A stretch of 64,000 nucleotides of DNA from Ophiostoma sp. CBS 140.51 (taxonomy: Eukaryota > Ascomycota > Sordariomycetes > Ophiostomatales > Ophiostomataceae), in NCBI GenBank assembly GCA_029298735.1, contig JANSLP010000017.1, positions 186,001-250,000 on the forward strand. Direction: 5' to 3'. Shown here one piece after another: positions 21,400-31,527 of this stretch. Both the position numbers and the translations under genes were made by a program. Position 1 is the first letter of the stretch. Each line of letters opens with the position of its first letter. The notes beneath the pieces are model-generated. The model made no database searches and had not been told where the DNA came from. It saw only the letters and a program-made list of their open reading frames with translations.

Positions 21400-21793
21400 A
21401 TGTCTTCACCACCGTCAGAGTCCACACCGCAGGGCGGCGAGTCGGCCGGCGCAGCAAACGGCTCCGGTATTGACGAGAAGCCCCGTCTGACCGAGAAGGA
21501 AAAGAAGCAGAACCATATTGCGTCTGGTGTGTTACCATGCAGTTCCAAAAAACCACATACAATCCACATTTACTAACACTCCATGTTCAGAGCAGAAGAG
21601 ACGCCAGGCCATTCGTGAAGGCTTCGATCGCTTGACCGAAATTGTGCCGGGCCTCGAGGGCCAGGGACGCTCCGAGGGTCTCGTGCTGCAGCGTACGGTT
21701 GAATTTGCGCGGCAGCAAGTTGAGCGCAGACAAGAGTTGATCCGGCAGATTGAGGCCCGTGGCGGGAAGGTCGACGACAAGGACCGACTGTAG
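21400..21793 (+). CDS. Ino4-like basic helix-loop-helix transcription factor
   Basis: Two exons, 21400-21526 and 21591-21793, product 109 residues. The intron has a GTGTGT donor, ACTAAC branch site and TTCAG acceptor; it splits the key basic-region Glu codon (G|AG), so the bHLH basic motif is complete only after splicing (HIASEQKRRQAIR). Helix 1 ends in LTEIVPG, a short loop with GQGRSEG follows, and helix 2 carries LQRTVEFARQQVERRQELI. The His-Glu-Arg pattern predicts E-box (CANNTG) binding. Size and sequence fit the Ino4-like small bHLH proteins of ascomycetes, which in yeast pair with Ino2 to control phospholipid genes; the target set in filamentous fungi is not implied. The stop is TAG at 21791-21793, but the same frame stays open for a further 132 codons (separate entry). 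Confidence 0.9.
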
Positions 21794-22192
21794 CACCTGC
21801 CCGACTACATGACTGAGAGAGTGGCGCCACAGCATCTTGTGCAAGAGCATCCTGTGCAAGAGCATCCTGTGCCGGAGCAACCTGTGCCGGAGCAACCTGT
21901 GCCGGAGCAACTTATGCCGGAGGATCCCATGCAAGAGGACCCTCAGCAAGAGCCTCCTGTCCAGCATTCGGCGCAAGAGAATGCCATGGAAGACAATCAG
22001 CCCACGAAGAAGATTCTGCGGAAGCTCCTCAAGAGGTCCATGGAGGCGTGGACCAGGAGGAAACTCGAGACCCCCAGAGGAGCGGCCAAAATGGGCTGGA
22101 TCCACTGTTGGAGGCATGCCTCAGCCTCAATGAAGAGGAGTGACACCCAGGAAAAGAAGGGAACGGCGAAACGGCGTTGGTATTATTGTTAA
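21794..22192 (+). other. In-frame open extension after the bHLH stop codon
   Basis: Directly after the TAG of the bHLH gene, the same frame is open for 132 codons and ends at 22190-22192. It contains an ATG five codons after the stop (21809), a run of pentapeptides of the type HPVQE/QPVPE from the 15-bp repeat, and a basic tail with KKILRKLLKR. It may be plain 3'-UTR, a translated second ORF, a readthrough extension, or a once longer C-terminus cut by a nonsense change. I cannot choose among these from one sequence. Confidence 0.45.
21833..21952 (+). repeat. 15-bp tandem repeat, eight units
   Basis: Contiguous 15-bp units of the type CATCCTGTGCAAGAG / CAACCTGTGCCGGAG, without spacers. Later units are more diverged (GATCCCATGCAAGAG, GACCCTCAGCAAGAG). 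The unit length is a multiple of three and the changes leave no stop codon in the frame shared with the bHLH gene. Confidence 0.9.
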
Positions 22193-22461
22193 GTTACTTT
22201 TTCTTTTCTTTATCCGTTTTTTTCCTGTTCTTTTACTCTTTTTTTGCTTGGATGGCACGGATAGACTGGGTTGGGTAGGATCGATTATTGTTATACCACG
22301 TTTCCTTTTGATGGAACTTCTTCCCCTGTACAATTATTAACAGGCAACGGCGACTAAAATTGAAGTGTTGTACATTGCTTAATTGAAGAGAAACACATTT
22401 ACATAAACTCAACATACTGTCATTGAAGCTCAGTAATCAGTTGCTACTCACTGAAATTTGG
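22193..22461. other. Convergent 3' intergenic, bHLH / ThrRS
   Basis: Short AT-rich region with T-rich runs near 22197-22245, consistent with 3' ends. No gene is seen. Confidence 0.5.
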
Positions 22462-24162
22462 TCACTGGTACGTATTGGCCTTTTCTTGGAGCAGCTTGAG
22501 TAGCGCCTCGGGCGTCATCTCGACTGTTGGCTGCTTCCTCTTCTTTCCGCTTGTGGGTGCTTCCGTCACCTCCTCTGCACCCTTCACGGGAATACCCGAC
22601 AGGTCGACAGCGACGGTGCCCTTGGCGACATCCTTGGGTCCAACGACCACAATCGCGCCGTAGCCCTTGGACTTGGCCTCGCGCACTTTGAGGGGCAGCG
22701 TGCGCGCACTTGTGTCAACATCAACAGCGGCCAAGAGTGTAGGGCTAGAGGTAATGGGGCCCGACTCTGTGGATGTCAACGTCGACGTAGACGTCCCTGC
22801 CAGGACAGCCTGCACCTCCTTAGCAAAGCTGACAACTGCGTCGCTGTCGTTGACCGTCAACACAATCGCCTGGCGTGGGTTTAACCAGAACGGCCACCGG
22901 CCATTGTAGTGCTCAATCAGCAGGGCCATCAGACGCTCAACAGAGCCCAGAACAGCCCGGTGGATCATGACGGGCGTCACAGGGCCGGCCTCGGTTGCGT
23001 CAGCGCTTCCCTCCTCCACCTCGCCTGCCCGGCCCTCCCGCTCCAGCTCGGGTGACGGCGCCTGGTATGACAGCTCGAACCGCCGCGGCAGCTGGAAATC
23101 CAGCTGGACCGTCGCTGTCTGATGCTCTTTGCCGTCCGAGTCCTGCAGGATAATGTCGATCTTGGGACCGTAGAACGCACCGTCGCCCGGGTTGATTGTC
23201 CACGCCTGGCCACTGCTGTCGAGTGCACGCCGCAGCGCATCCTCGGCGGCATCCCAGTCCGCCTCGGACCCAATCAGGTGGCCATCTGTGGGCCTTGTCG
23301 ACAGCACCAGCCGGTAGGGACCCAGCCCCAAAACGCTGTACGTGAAGCGCACAAAGTCGAGCGTCGAGCGTATCTCGTCCTCGACCTGCGATGGCCGACA
23401 AAAGATGTGCCCGTCGTCCTGGTGGAAGCGGCGCACACGCGTCAGACCACTCAGAGCGCCGGAAATCTCGTCGCGGTGCAGCGGGCTAAAGTCGGCATAG
23501 CGGATGGGCAGGTCGCGGTAGCTGTGGCGCTGGGCGGCAAAGATGAGGCAGTGACCTGGGCAGTTCATGGGTTTGAGGCCGTATTCGTCTTCAATCGTGG
23601 CAGCAGTCGTCTCATCAGTGGCTTGGGCAGAGTCGACCCTCTTCTCGCCCGTCTTGAGGGAGGCACTCGACACGGTAAACATGTCGTCGGCATAGTTGTC
23701 GAGGTGGCCCGACTTGGCCCAGAGCGCCTTCTTGTAGATAGTGGGCGTAATGACTTCCTGAAATCCGTAGCGGACGTACTGTTTCCGCAAAAAATCTACA
23801 AGGCGGTTGAAGATGCGTGCGCCATTAGGCAAGAAGATGGGCGAGCCGGGGCTGTAGATGGAGGTGGTGAAGAGCTCCTGTTGGACGGCGAGGTCGCGGT
23901 GGTCGGGTGGGATGCGGTCCTTGTCGGCGACCTGTTTTGGTGGTGGTGATTGTGCTGGTGAGCCATGCGAGGAGCAGTACTGTCGGGAGAGTGAGAGGAG
24001 TGGTCGGTGCCCCCGTATTAAAGGTGTAATGAGGGAGAATCTGGGGGATGAGATCGAGGAAATCGGGGAAATCGAGGAGGATGACGGACGCGGCGACGTT
24101 GTGAGGGCTAGCCGGGCAGCCGGGGCGCGCAACGCCGCAGAGGCGTGCCTGGGAGACAGCAT
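22462..24162 (-). CDS. MST1: Mitochondrial threonyl-tRNA synthetase
   Basis: Single frame, 566 residues from the first ATG at 24162. The frame is open further upstream to 24237, but that codon is GTG. It opens with a Ser/Arg/Ala-rich, acid-poor leader (about 70 residues) typical of a mitochondrial presequence. The class II catalytic core is complete: motif 1 around GARIFNRLVDFLRKQYVRYGF, the zinc-site Cys in LKPMNCPGHCLIF, motif 2 around HRDEISGALSGLTRVRRFHQDDGHIF, and motif 3 around HRAVLGSVERLMALLIEHY. An anticodon-binding domain follows, interrupted by a Thr/Ser-rich insert (STSTLTSTES). TGS and editing domains of the cytosolic enzyme are absent, as in the yeast mitochondrial form. The enzyme charges mitochondrial tRNA-Thr. 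Confidence 0.92.
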   Translation of the reverse strand: MLSPRHASAALRAPAARLALTTSPRPSSSSISPISSISSPRFSLITPLIRGHRPLLSLSRQYCSSHGSPAQSPPPKQVADKDRIPPDHRDLAVQQELFTTSIYSPGSPIFLPNGARIFNRLVDFLRKQYVRYGFQEVITPTIYKKALWAKSGHLDNYADDMFTVSSASLKTGEKRVDSAQATDETTAATIEDEYGLKPMNCPGHCLIFAAQRHSYRDLPIRYADFSPLHRDEISGALSGLTRVRRFHQDDGHIFCRPSQVEDEIRSTLDFVRFTYSVLGLGPYRLVLSTRPTDGHLIGSEADWDAAEDALRRALDSSGQAWTINPGDGAFYGPKIDIILQDSDGKEHQTATVQLDFQLPRRFELSYQAPSPELEREGRAGEVEEGSADATEAGPVTPVMIHRAVLGSVERLMALLIEHYNGRWPFWLNPRQAIVLTVNDSDAVVSFAKEVQAVLAGTSTSTLTSTESGPITSSPTLLAAVDVDTSARTLPLKVREAKSKGYGAIVVVGPKDVAKGTVAVDLSGIPVKGAEEVTEAPTSGKKRKQPTVEMTPEALLKLLQEKANTYQ

Positions 24163-25065
24163 GACACGTCTACTTTGCAATTGGCACGAAGCGAGCACGA
24201 TAAGACGGGACGGCTGTCGATATAAAACGGGCTGCACGGTGTCCGAGGTCGAGCTTTAAGCTGTCAGAACGTTCAGCGGTCACAGGCCCACGCCAAGCTA
24301 AAATTCGAGAATGCTAGTGGGGTTAGTCGCAGAGGAACAAGCAGTTCCCAATATGGACTAGCGTGTTATGGCACCTGACCACGCGGGTCGTCCTTGTGGT
24401 GTTGTGGAGCCCCCTGGCACCCCCATCACGCGGCGCCCGTGCCGGCGCTGTGTGTTAAGTGTGGAAGGCGCCTTCGCGCCAGGGGCAGCCTTCTGACCAG
24501 GCATCCGCCTGCCGACATCTGTTTTCATCATCGATTCCATGATTCGCTTCCTTTCTCAACCCCGGTCCAAACCGACAAAAAGGTTCGCATTCCCAGATAA
24601 GGCTCCCACGGTGCCTGTGCGCTTCTTCACGACCGTCTTTCACCGACAATGACTCACATTTTCATCAACTTCGTCTCATCTTTGGCTTCACTTTTCTTCT
24701 GCCCCTGAACAAAGTCGACCAAAATTCGAAAAGTCAACAAACCAACAACAAAAACCACTTTACGCGTCTCACTTTGCAACCATCGGACCGGGACGCGTCT
24801 GACTCCTTTATTCAGTACTTTGCAATCCGGCCCAGCAACCAGCAACTATATATTAAAAAGAGGAAAGCCCCGCACCCATTGTTGCCTCTTTACGTGGCTT
24901 TCCCCGAACCGTGGCTGGCCACGGACCACATCTCTCCCTCTCTCAAAACAAAGACGCCCTGTGTGACAGCTGCCTTGTTTACTTCACTCATGGCCGCCTA
25001 AAGGGTCGATCTTGTCCCTTTCTTTTCGATTGACTCGATAACTCTCGCCACATCTCCACAACATC
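24163..25065. promoter_or_regulatory. Divergent promoter region, ThrRS / 732-aa protein
   Basis: About 900 bp between divergent starts. A TATAAAA sequence on the plus strand at 24221-24227 lies inside the proposed ThrRS leader and points away from that gene, so its role is unclear. No gene is seen. Confidence 0.4.
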
Positions 25066-27264
25066 ATGGCCGCCCTTCCTGTCGAAAGCTCCTGGCGCAT
25101 GGTCGAGGGCGAGCACGACAGCTTCGATACGTCTATTGTCCCCAACGCGTTCGGTCTGAGCGGCGAATACGGCGACGATGGCGACGACCCTTTTGTGTCG
25201 AGCAGCGGCGCACCGTCGCAGCAGTCGGCGGGTTCTGGCGCAGGCTCAGCTCCCGCGGCAACGACAGGCTCTCGACGCGGACTCGGCAAACGTACTGTCA
25301 GCGGCGCCAGCGGTACGAGCGCGTTGAGCGGCGTCAGTCGAGGTGGTGTAACGTCGTCCCAAGAGGACCGCATCAGCCTTGGCGGTGATTCTTTTAATGG
25401 GGGCGGCTCCGTCGTGGGCTCGCAGGACGACGACATCCACTCGTTTCTCCGTAAGGCGGAGAATGACGAGCGCGTCTTGTTGAGGTCGCCCTTTCAGCCG
25501 TCGCTGCCGTCATCTGTGCGGCAGAGCCCGATGAGTGGGAGCAGTGCTGGCAAGGCTTCGAAAACCGGTGAGAAAGGCAACGCGGCGGTGGCTGGCCGCA
25601 GCCGACTAGACCGCACGACGTTCCAGACGCCCGAGCCTGAGTTCTGGATGCCGACCATCGATATGGACGGCAGCCTGCACGCTGGCGATGTTCATCCTCA
25701 AAATCAACGCGTGGCAGGCATTTCGTCTGCATATCGCGTCAGCGATACCGGCAGTCCTGCACAGCGGCGACGGGCGGGCGGAGGACTGCTTTCCCAACCG
25801 AATGGACAGACCAAAACAGAAAATGATATCGGGTCATCGTCGTCGTCTGAACATGGTCCGTCCACAGCCACTGCTGCCTGGAGACGGGCCGTGCCCTCGA
25901 GCCGGGCGTTTATTTTCTTTGTTCTGCTTCCACTCCTCGGCCTGATTGCTGCCTACGGGACACCGCTCTTTTATTCGACAACCGCCGACACGATCTGCTC
26001 TTTACCAGGTGTGCGTTACATTGGACTGCCCTTCTGTCCACCCACAACCAACACAACCGGCAAGACTACAGTACCGACGCAGGATGACAGCATCAACACC
26101 GAGACAGCTCAAGACACCAACTACTGGGCCATACGGAACCGCTACAACTCGGAGAACCGGCAGGCCATAACCGAAGAGCAAGCACCACCTCCAGTGAAGC
26201 CCGTCGTCAGTCTTGTGCGCAGCGCCGGCCAGCTCATGCGCGTGCAAATACAACTTGCCGACGTCGTCAAGGATAGAGTCCTTGCGCGGCGGACGAGGAA
26301 GAGCAACAACAATGTCCCACAGGCACAAGATGCCTGGCTTGTGCCTCGTGCGCAGACAAAAGACCTTCGTCTGGCTTCACAGATCCAGAGTGGACAGGCC
26401 AAACAAGAGTCAAAGAGCCAAAACTCGGCCACCCTGCTGCTCGTCGAGCTCGACGCCTACCTTGACGCCGCCAAGCGCGTCTCCATTGCCTTGACGCGCC
26501 TGCAGACTGGCGCCGCCGCCACTGCCGCCGACACGCTCGCCTATCGGAGCCGGCAGACGCTGGCACAGCTGCGGCGCATTGCAGCGGCCACCGCCCGTGA
26601 GGGAAGTAGTAGTGAAGGAGGTGACGGTTGGCTCAGTCACATCTTCTCTTCCGCCTCATCGACCCGCCGCGCACAGCTCCGCGACACCTACCACCACCAC
26701 GTCGACGCCGTGCTTGGTAAGACACAGCTGCGCGTCACCGAGGCCGAGGCGGTCTTTCGAGCGCTTGAAGTCGCCGGGCAGCACCTGGCCGGTGTACAGC
26801 AGTACGTTGTGGCGCGGAAGCTCGAGCTCATTGGCAAGAACATTGAGCACGAGTCGACGACAACAACCACCAGTCTCAGCACGGGCGGCGGGCCAGGCGG
26901 AGACCCTCTCCTTGAGACGTCGAGCGGCCTCTTTTCCTGGCTCTGGTCGGTCGTTTTTGGCCGGCAACCCGAGGATGTTGGTGTATTATCATCAACCAAA
27001 ATGAGCAAAGCAGCACGTGCATGGTCTGGCTATGCTGACCAGCTGCAGCGTCTGTATGAAGAGCATGAAGCTGCCGTGAGCCGTGCTGCCGAGGCTCTAG
27101 ACGACATCTCGGCCGTACGGGATGCACTCAGTGTCCTGCAGACACAGCTAAACGAAGACAGCGTCAACGACACTAGCAACAACGACCAAGGTGACTTGGA
27201 CATGCGGCTGCACATGGACATTGTCGATGCCGGCATCCAAGACCTGGAGAAAGTGGGACGGTGA
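25066..27264 (+). CDS. Unrecognised single-pass membrane protein with coiled-coil-like C-terminus
   Basis: Single frame, 732 residues; I do not recognise the family. The N-terminal 280 residues are Ser/Gly-rich and probably cytosolic or nucleoplasmic, with two conserved-looking short blocks (SSWRMVEGEHDSFDTSIVPN near residue 10 and FQTPEPEFWMPTIDMDGSLH near 185). One strong transmembrane segment follows (about residues 284-302, FFVLLPLLGLIAAYG). After a Thr-rich linker, the C-terminal 350 residues are helical and charged, with repeated stretches suggesting coiled coil (about 380-420, 460-530, 550-615 and 650-730). The order (disordered, one TM, helical) resembles nuclear-envelope or organelle-tethering proteins, but that is inference. 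The ATG at 25066 has a CATCATGGC context and is the first in frame. Confidence 0.8.
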   Translation: MAALPVESSWRMVEGEHDSFDTSIVPNAFGLSGEYGDDGDDPFVSSSGAPSQQSAGSGAGSAPAATTGSRRGLGKRTVSGASGTSALSGVSRGGVTSSQEDRISLGGDSFNGGGSVVGSQDDDIHSFLRKAENDERVLLRSPFQPSLPSSVRQSPMSGSSAGKASKTGEKGNAAVAGRSRLDRTTFQTPEPEFWMPTIDMDGSLHAGDVHPQNQRVAGISSAYRVSDTGSPAQRRRAGGGLLSQPNGQTKTENDIGSSSSSEHGPSTATAAWRRAVPSSRAFIFFVLLPLLGLIAAYGTPLFYSTTADTICSLPGVRYIGLPFCPPTTNTTGKTTVPTQDDSINTETAQDTNYWAIRNRYNSENRQAITEEQAPPPVKPVVSLVRSAGQLMRVQIQLADVVKDRVLARRTRKSNNNVPQAQDAWLVPRAQTKDLRLASQIQSGQAKQESKSQNSATLLLVELDAYLDAAKRVSIALTRLQTGAAATAADTLAYRSRQTLAQLRRIAAATAREGSSSEGGDGWLSHIFSSASSTRRAQLRDTYHHHVDAVLGKTQLRVTEAEAVFRALEVAGQHLAGVQQYVVARKLELIGKNIEHESTTTTTSLSTGGGPGGDPLLETSSGLFSWLWSVVFGRQPEDVGVLSSTKMSKAARAWSGYADQLQRLYEEHEAAVSRAAEALDDISAVRDALSVLQTQLNEDSVNDTSNNDQGDLDMRLHMDIVDAGIQDLEKVGR

Positions 27265-28817
27265 GATTTTGCGGGGGGCTATGATCTAATGGCATGGGAT
27301 ATGAACGAGATATGTACAAGTTCTCTTTTTCTGGTTCTCTTTTTTCCTCTTCTTTCTTCTCTGTTCTCTTTTTTCTCTTTCTTCTTCCTCTTATGACGAG
27401 ATACCAGGACAGGTTTGGGTTCATTTTATGTCAATGATGGGACGGCGTTCTACGAGGCACAAGATCTGGGGTAATATTATGATTCTGCTCTTGGCGTTAC
27501 CGGAAATAATGCAATATTTTTCTCGATTTTCTCATACATTCTCTCACATTCCGCATTGCCAAGTCAAAGTGAAGTCTTTTACAAGTCCACTTGATGTCCC
27601 AAACTGGTCCCAAAACGCCCACCACATGACCAATACGACGTATTCGGCCGTAGATTAACAAAAATATGCCGTTGTCGTTCTCGTGCCCCATAATCACCCG
27701 TTCCCTTTGCCCCTTGGGTGCCTTGTACTATCTTTCGTGCCAGCGATATCCCGAGCGGCTCAGTATCCGCGCTATCGGCCCACGTGTGGGGGCCTGGCCA
27801 GGTGCAGAAACGTCCAACAGTACGGTGTTTTGCTCGCAGAGTTGAAGAGGGAAGAGTCTTGAATACTCCTTGCAATACATTAAAGGTCTGGACGTGTGTA
27901 ATAGCACAAAGTAACAGTCGGCGTGAATCGTTAAAACAGCGGGCGGTACCGCGAGTCGGTCCTGTCGGTGCTTGCAGAAAACATGCAAGTGCTAATCTCT
28001 GGCAGGTCTGGGTGGGAAGGAGACCCTTCCCCTAGTTCGGCCCGCCAAATGGTAAACGGCCCTGCGATTCGTTCGTGGCCTCGTACCAGAACGGCAGTGT
28101 TACCTCAACTACAATGGGCTATTACCTGCGAAGAAAGGCGCCGGCCAATGGAGACGGCGCTTCGCGGTCCTTATCTTTGGCGTCCCCCCCTTGGTTCCTT
28201 CCGTCCCAATGTCGATAAAGCCTGCGGGGTAAGTTTGCGCCCGTCCGCCTCTTTGCGAGAAATTGAGACAAAAAAAAACCAAAGACACACCAGAGAAGGA
28301 GCAGAAAGAGCAGAACAGAGCAAAAGTGAAGAAAGAACGACTGACCGATCGGCACCAAAATGGGGTGGAAAGGTGGATGGGGCACTCTGATGGCCTGGCC
28401 GTTCTTGCTGTTTTTGTCTGGCGCCAGTCGCTGGTTCCTGCCCTTTCTTGAGGTGTTAATAAAGAATATTATTAGGAAGGAACCTCTCTGAAAAAAGTTT
28501 TGCCCGTTTCTGGTCTCTCACATTGGTGATCTTATCTAGGAAAGAGCGAGCGACCGTTATTTTGTGCGATATCCTCAACAGTTCATGATCTTCTAACCTT
28601 TTCATATTTTGCTTCATTCTCTTCTTTTTGCGTACCCATTTGATAGCCTTGTTTCTTTCTTGTTTGCTTTGCTTCCCATTGCCTTTTCTTCTCCAATAAT
28701 TTTCCCCTCTCTTCCGCTGCTTTACACGCACACACCCCCGTCCCGTCAGAGGGCGATCCTCTCAGCATAAAACCACCACCACAACACCACAAGAACCAGC
28801 ATTCTACCGACCAAACC
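27265..28817. other. Intergenic, 732-aa gene to urease; urease promoter
   Basis: About 1.55 kb. The first part is T-rich 3' DNA; the rest should hold the urease promoter. Three GATA-type cores are visible: TTATCT at 28171-28176, CGATAA at 28213-28218 and TTATCT at 28532-28537. Such cores are bound by AreA/Nit2 factors in nitrogen-regulated fungal genes, but three in 650 bp is weak evidence. No further gene is seen. Confidence 0.4.
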
Positions 28818-31527
28818 ATGCATCTTGTGCCAAAAGAGGTTTGTCTTACGCGATGAAAACGCTGCTAGCAGCACCCTCTCTGCCTTTTGCCGTGCGACAT
28901 CTTGGCTTGGCCTTTTGGAATTGTGTGCCCAGCCTTGCACAATGTACAAAGGACAATCAATTGAATTGGAGGCCAACAAAATAAATTAAATACTAACGCA
29001 TTGGATCGCACCACATCAACAGCTTGACAAGCTCGTCACATCGCAGCTTGGCTTCATTGCCCAGCGCCGCCTCGCCCGCGGCGTCAAGCTGAACCACTCC
29101 GAAGCCGTCGCGCTCATCGCCAGCAACCTCCAGGAGCTCATTCGCGATGGCAACCACAAAGTCGCTGACCTCATGGCCCTCGGGTCGACCATGCTCGGCC
29201 GCCGCCATGTGCTGCCGTCTGTCTGCACAACGCTCCACGAGATCCAGGTCGAGGGCACGTTCCCCAATGGCTCGTACCTTGTAACGGTGCACGAGCCCAT
29301 CAAGACGGACGACGGCGACCTCGCCCGCGCGCTCTACGGCAGCTTCCTGCCCGTTCCCGACAATAGCCTTTTCCCCCTCGAGGACGCCTCCGCATACGAA
29401 TCGGCCGCACAGCCCGGCGCTGTCGTCGTCGTGAAGCAGACCAAGGAGAACATGATTGCGATCAACGAGGGCCGCGAGCGCACGCGCCTGGGTGTGACAA
29501 ACAAGGGCGACCGCCCCGTCCAGGTCGGCAGCCACTATCACTTTATCGAGACAAACCCGCAGCTCCTGTTTGATCGCAAACGCGCCTACGGCTTCCGCCT
29601 CGACATTCCAGCCGGTACTTCGATCCGTTTCGAGCCTGGCGACACCAAGACCGTGCCGCTTGTCGCCATTGGTGGCGAACGCATCATTCGCGGTGGCAAC
29701 AACCTGGCTTCTGGCCAGGTCGACCTGTCGCGCGTCGACGACATTATCGAGCGCCTGCAAAAGGCCGGTTTCGCCCACGCACCCGAACCTCTGGCCGATG
29801 CTCCTCTGAACCTCCGGCCTTTCGAAATGACCCGCCAAGCCTACCAGACCATGTTCGGCCCGACCACAGGCGACATTGTGCGCCTGGGATCGACGGACCT
29901 GTGGATCGAGGTCGAGAAGGATTACACGGTGCGCGGCGACGAGTGCAAGTTTGGTGGCGGCAAGACGCTGCGCGAGGGTATGGGCCAGGCGTCGGGTCGT
30001 TCTGATAAGGACTGCCTGGACCTCGTGATTGTCAACGCGCTGGTGCTCGACTGGACGGGTATTTACAAGGCCGATATCGGTGTCAAGGAGGGCATCATTG
30101 TCGGCATTGGCAAGGCAGGCAACCCCGATGTTATGGACGGCGTGTACCCGGAGAACATGGTCGTGGGCAGCTGCACGGAGGTTGTGGCCGGCGAGAATAA
30201 GATCATCACGGCCGGTGGTATCGACACGCACATTCACTTTATCTGCCCGCAGCAGGCCTACGAGGCCGTCGCATCGGGCATCACCACCATGCTGGGCGGC
30301 GGCACGGGTCCCACGGCCGGCACGTCAGCCACGACATGCACGCCCGGTGCACATTACATTAAGCAGATCCTGCAGGCTCTGGACACACTGCCGCTGAACT
30401 TGGGCATTACCGGCAAGGGCAACGACTGCGACCCCAAGGCGCTGCGCGAGCAGATTGTGGCCGGCGCGTGCGGTCTCAAGCTGCATGAGGACTGGGGCAC
30501 CACGCCCGCAGCCATTGACTCCTGTCTCACTGTGTGCGACGAGCTCGACGTGCAGTGCCTGATCCACACAGACACGCTCAACGAGTCTGGCTTTGTTGAA
30601 AGCACTGTGGCTGCCTTCAAGGGCCGCACCATCCACACGTACCACACCGAGGGTGCTGGCGGTGGCCACGCGCCCGACATTATCTCCGTGGTGGGCGAGT
30701 CCAATGTTCTGCCCTCCTCCACCAACCCCACGCGCCCCTACACCGTCAACACGTTGGACGAGCACCTGGACATGCTCATGGTGTGCCACCACTTGTCCAA
30801 GAACATTCCCGAGGACATTGCTTTTGCCGAGTCGCGTATTCGCGCCGAGACCATTGCCGCCGAGGACGTCATGCACGATCTCGGCGCCATTAGCATGCTG
30901 AGCTCCGACTCGCAGGCCATGGGCCGCTGCGGCGAGGTCATTCTGCGCACCTGGAACACGGCGCACAAGAACAAGGTGCAGCGCGGCAAGCTGCCTGAGG
31001 ATGAGGGCACGGCGGCCGACAACTTCCGCGCCAAGCGCTATGTCTCAAAATACACCATCAACCCGGCGCTCGCCCAGGGCATGGGCCACCTGATTGGCAG
31101 CATTGAGGTCGGCAAGCTGGCCGACCTGGTGGTGTGGGACCCGGCGTGGTTCGGCACCAAGCCCACGACCGTCATCAAGAGCGGCATGGTGGCTTATGCC
31201 CAGATGGGCGACCCCAACGCGTCCATCCCGACTGTGCAGCCCATCATAGCGCGCCCCATGTTTGCGCCCATGGTGCCCGCGACGTCGGTGCTGTTTGTGA
31301 GCGAGGCGAGCATTGCCCAGGGTGTTGTGCAGACCTATGGTTTGAAGAAACGCATCGAGGCGGTGCGTGGCTGCCGCACAGTGTCCAAGAAGGATATGCG
31401 CTTCAACGACGCGACACCCTCGGTGCAGGTCGACCCCGAAGCGTACACGGTGCTGGCAGATGGACAGCCGTGCACAGCGGCGCCGAGCGAAGTGCTGCCT
31501 CTGACGCAACAGTACTATGTGTACTAA
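28818..31527 (+). CDS. URE1: Urease (fused gamma-beta-alpha)
   Basis: Two exons, 28818-28838 (seven codons, MHLVPKE) and 29023-31527; the 184-nt intron has a GTTTGT donor, TACTAAC branch site and AACAG acceptor. The product has 841 residues, the usual size for fungal and plant urease, and hydrolyses urea to ammonia and carbamate in the cytosol. The gamma part (about 1-105), beta part (about 130-245) and alpha part (from MTRQAYQTMFGP, about 276) are in order. Nickel-site residues are present: His410 and His412 (HIHF), the carbamylated Lys493 (GLKLHEDWGTTP) and His in CLIHTDTLNESG and HTYHTEGAGGGH. The mobile-flap Cys595-His596 lies in VCHHLSKNIPEDIAF. Nothing is missing. The accessory genes (UreD, UreF, UreG type) are not in this window. 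Confidence 0.96.

Noticed and set aside
21833..21952. Possible CRISPR-like array
   Set aside because: The 15-bp units are contiguous with no spacers, and the organism is eukaryotic; it is a minisatellite.
24163..24237. N-terminal extension of ThrRS to 24237
   Set aside because: The first codon is GTG; the first ATG is at 24162 and already provides a good mitochondrial leader.
28993..30237. 414-codon ORF antisense to urease
   Set aside because: It mirrors a fully conserved urease frame; GC-rich third positions remove stops on the opposite strand. The translation shows no domain.
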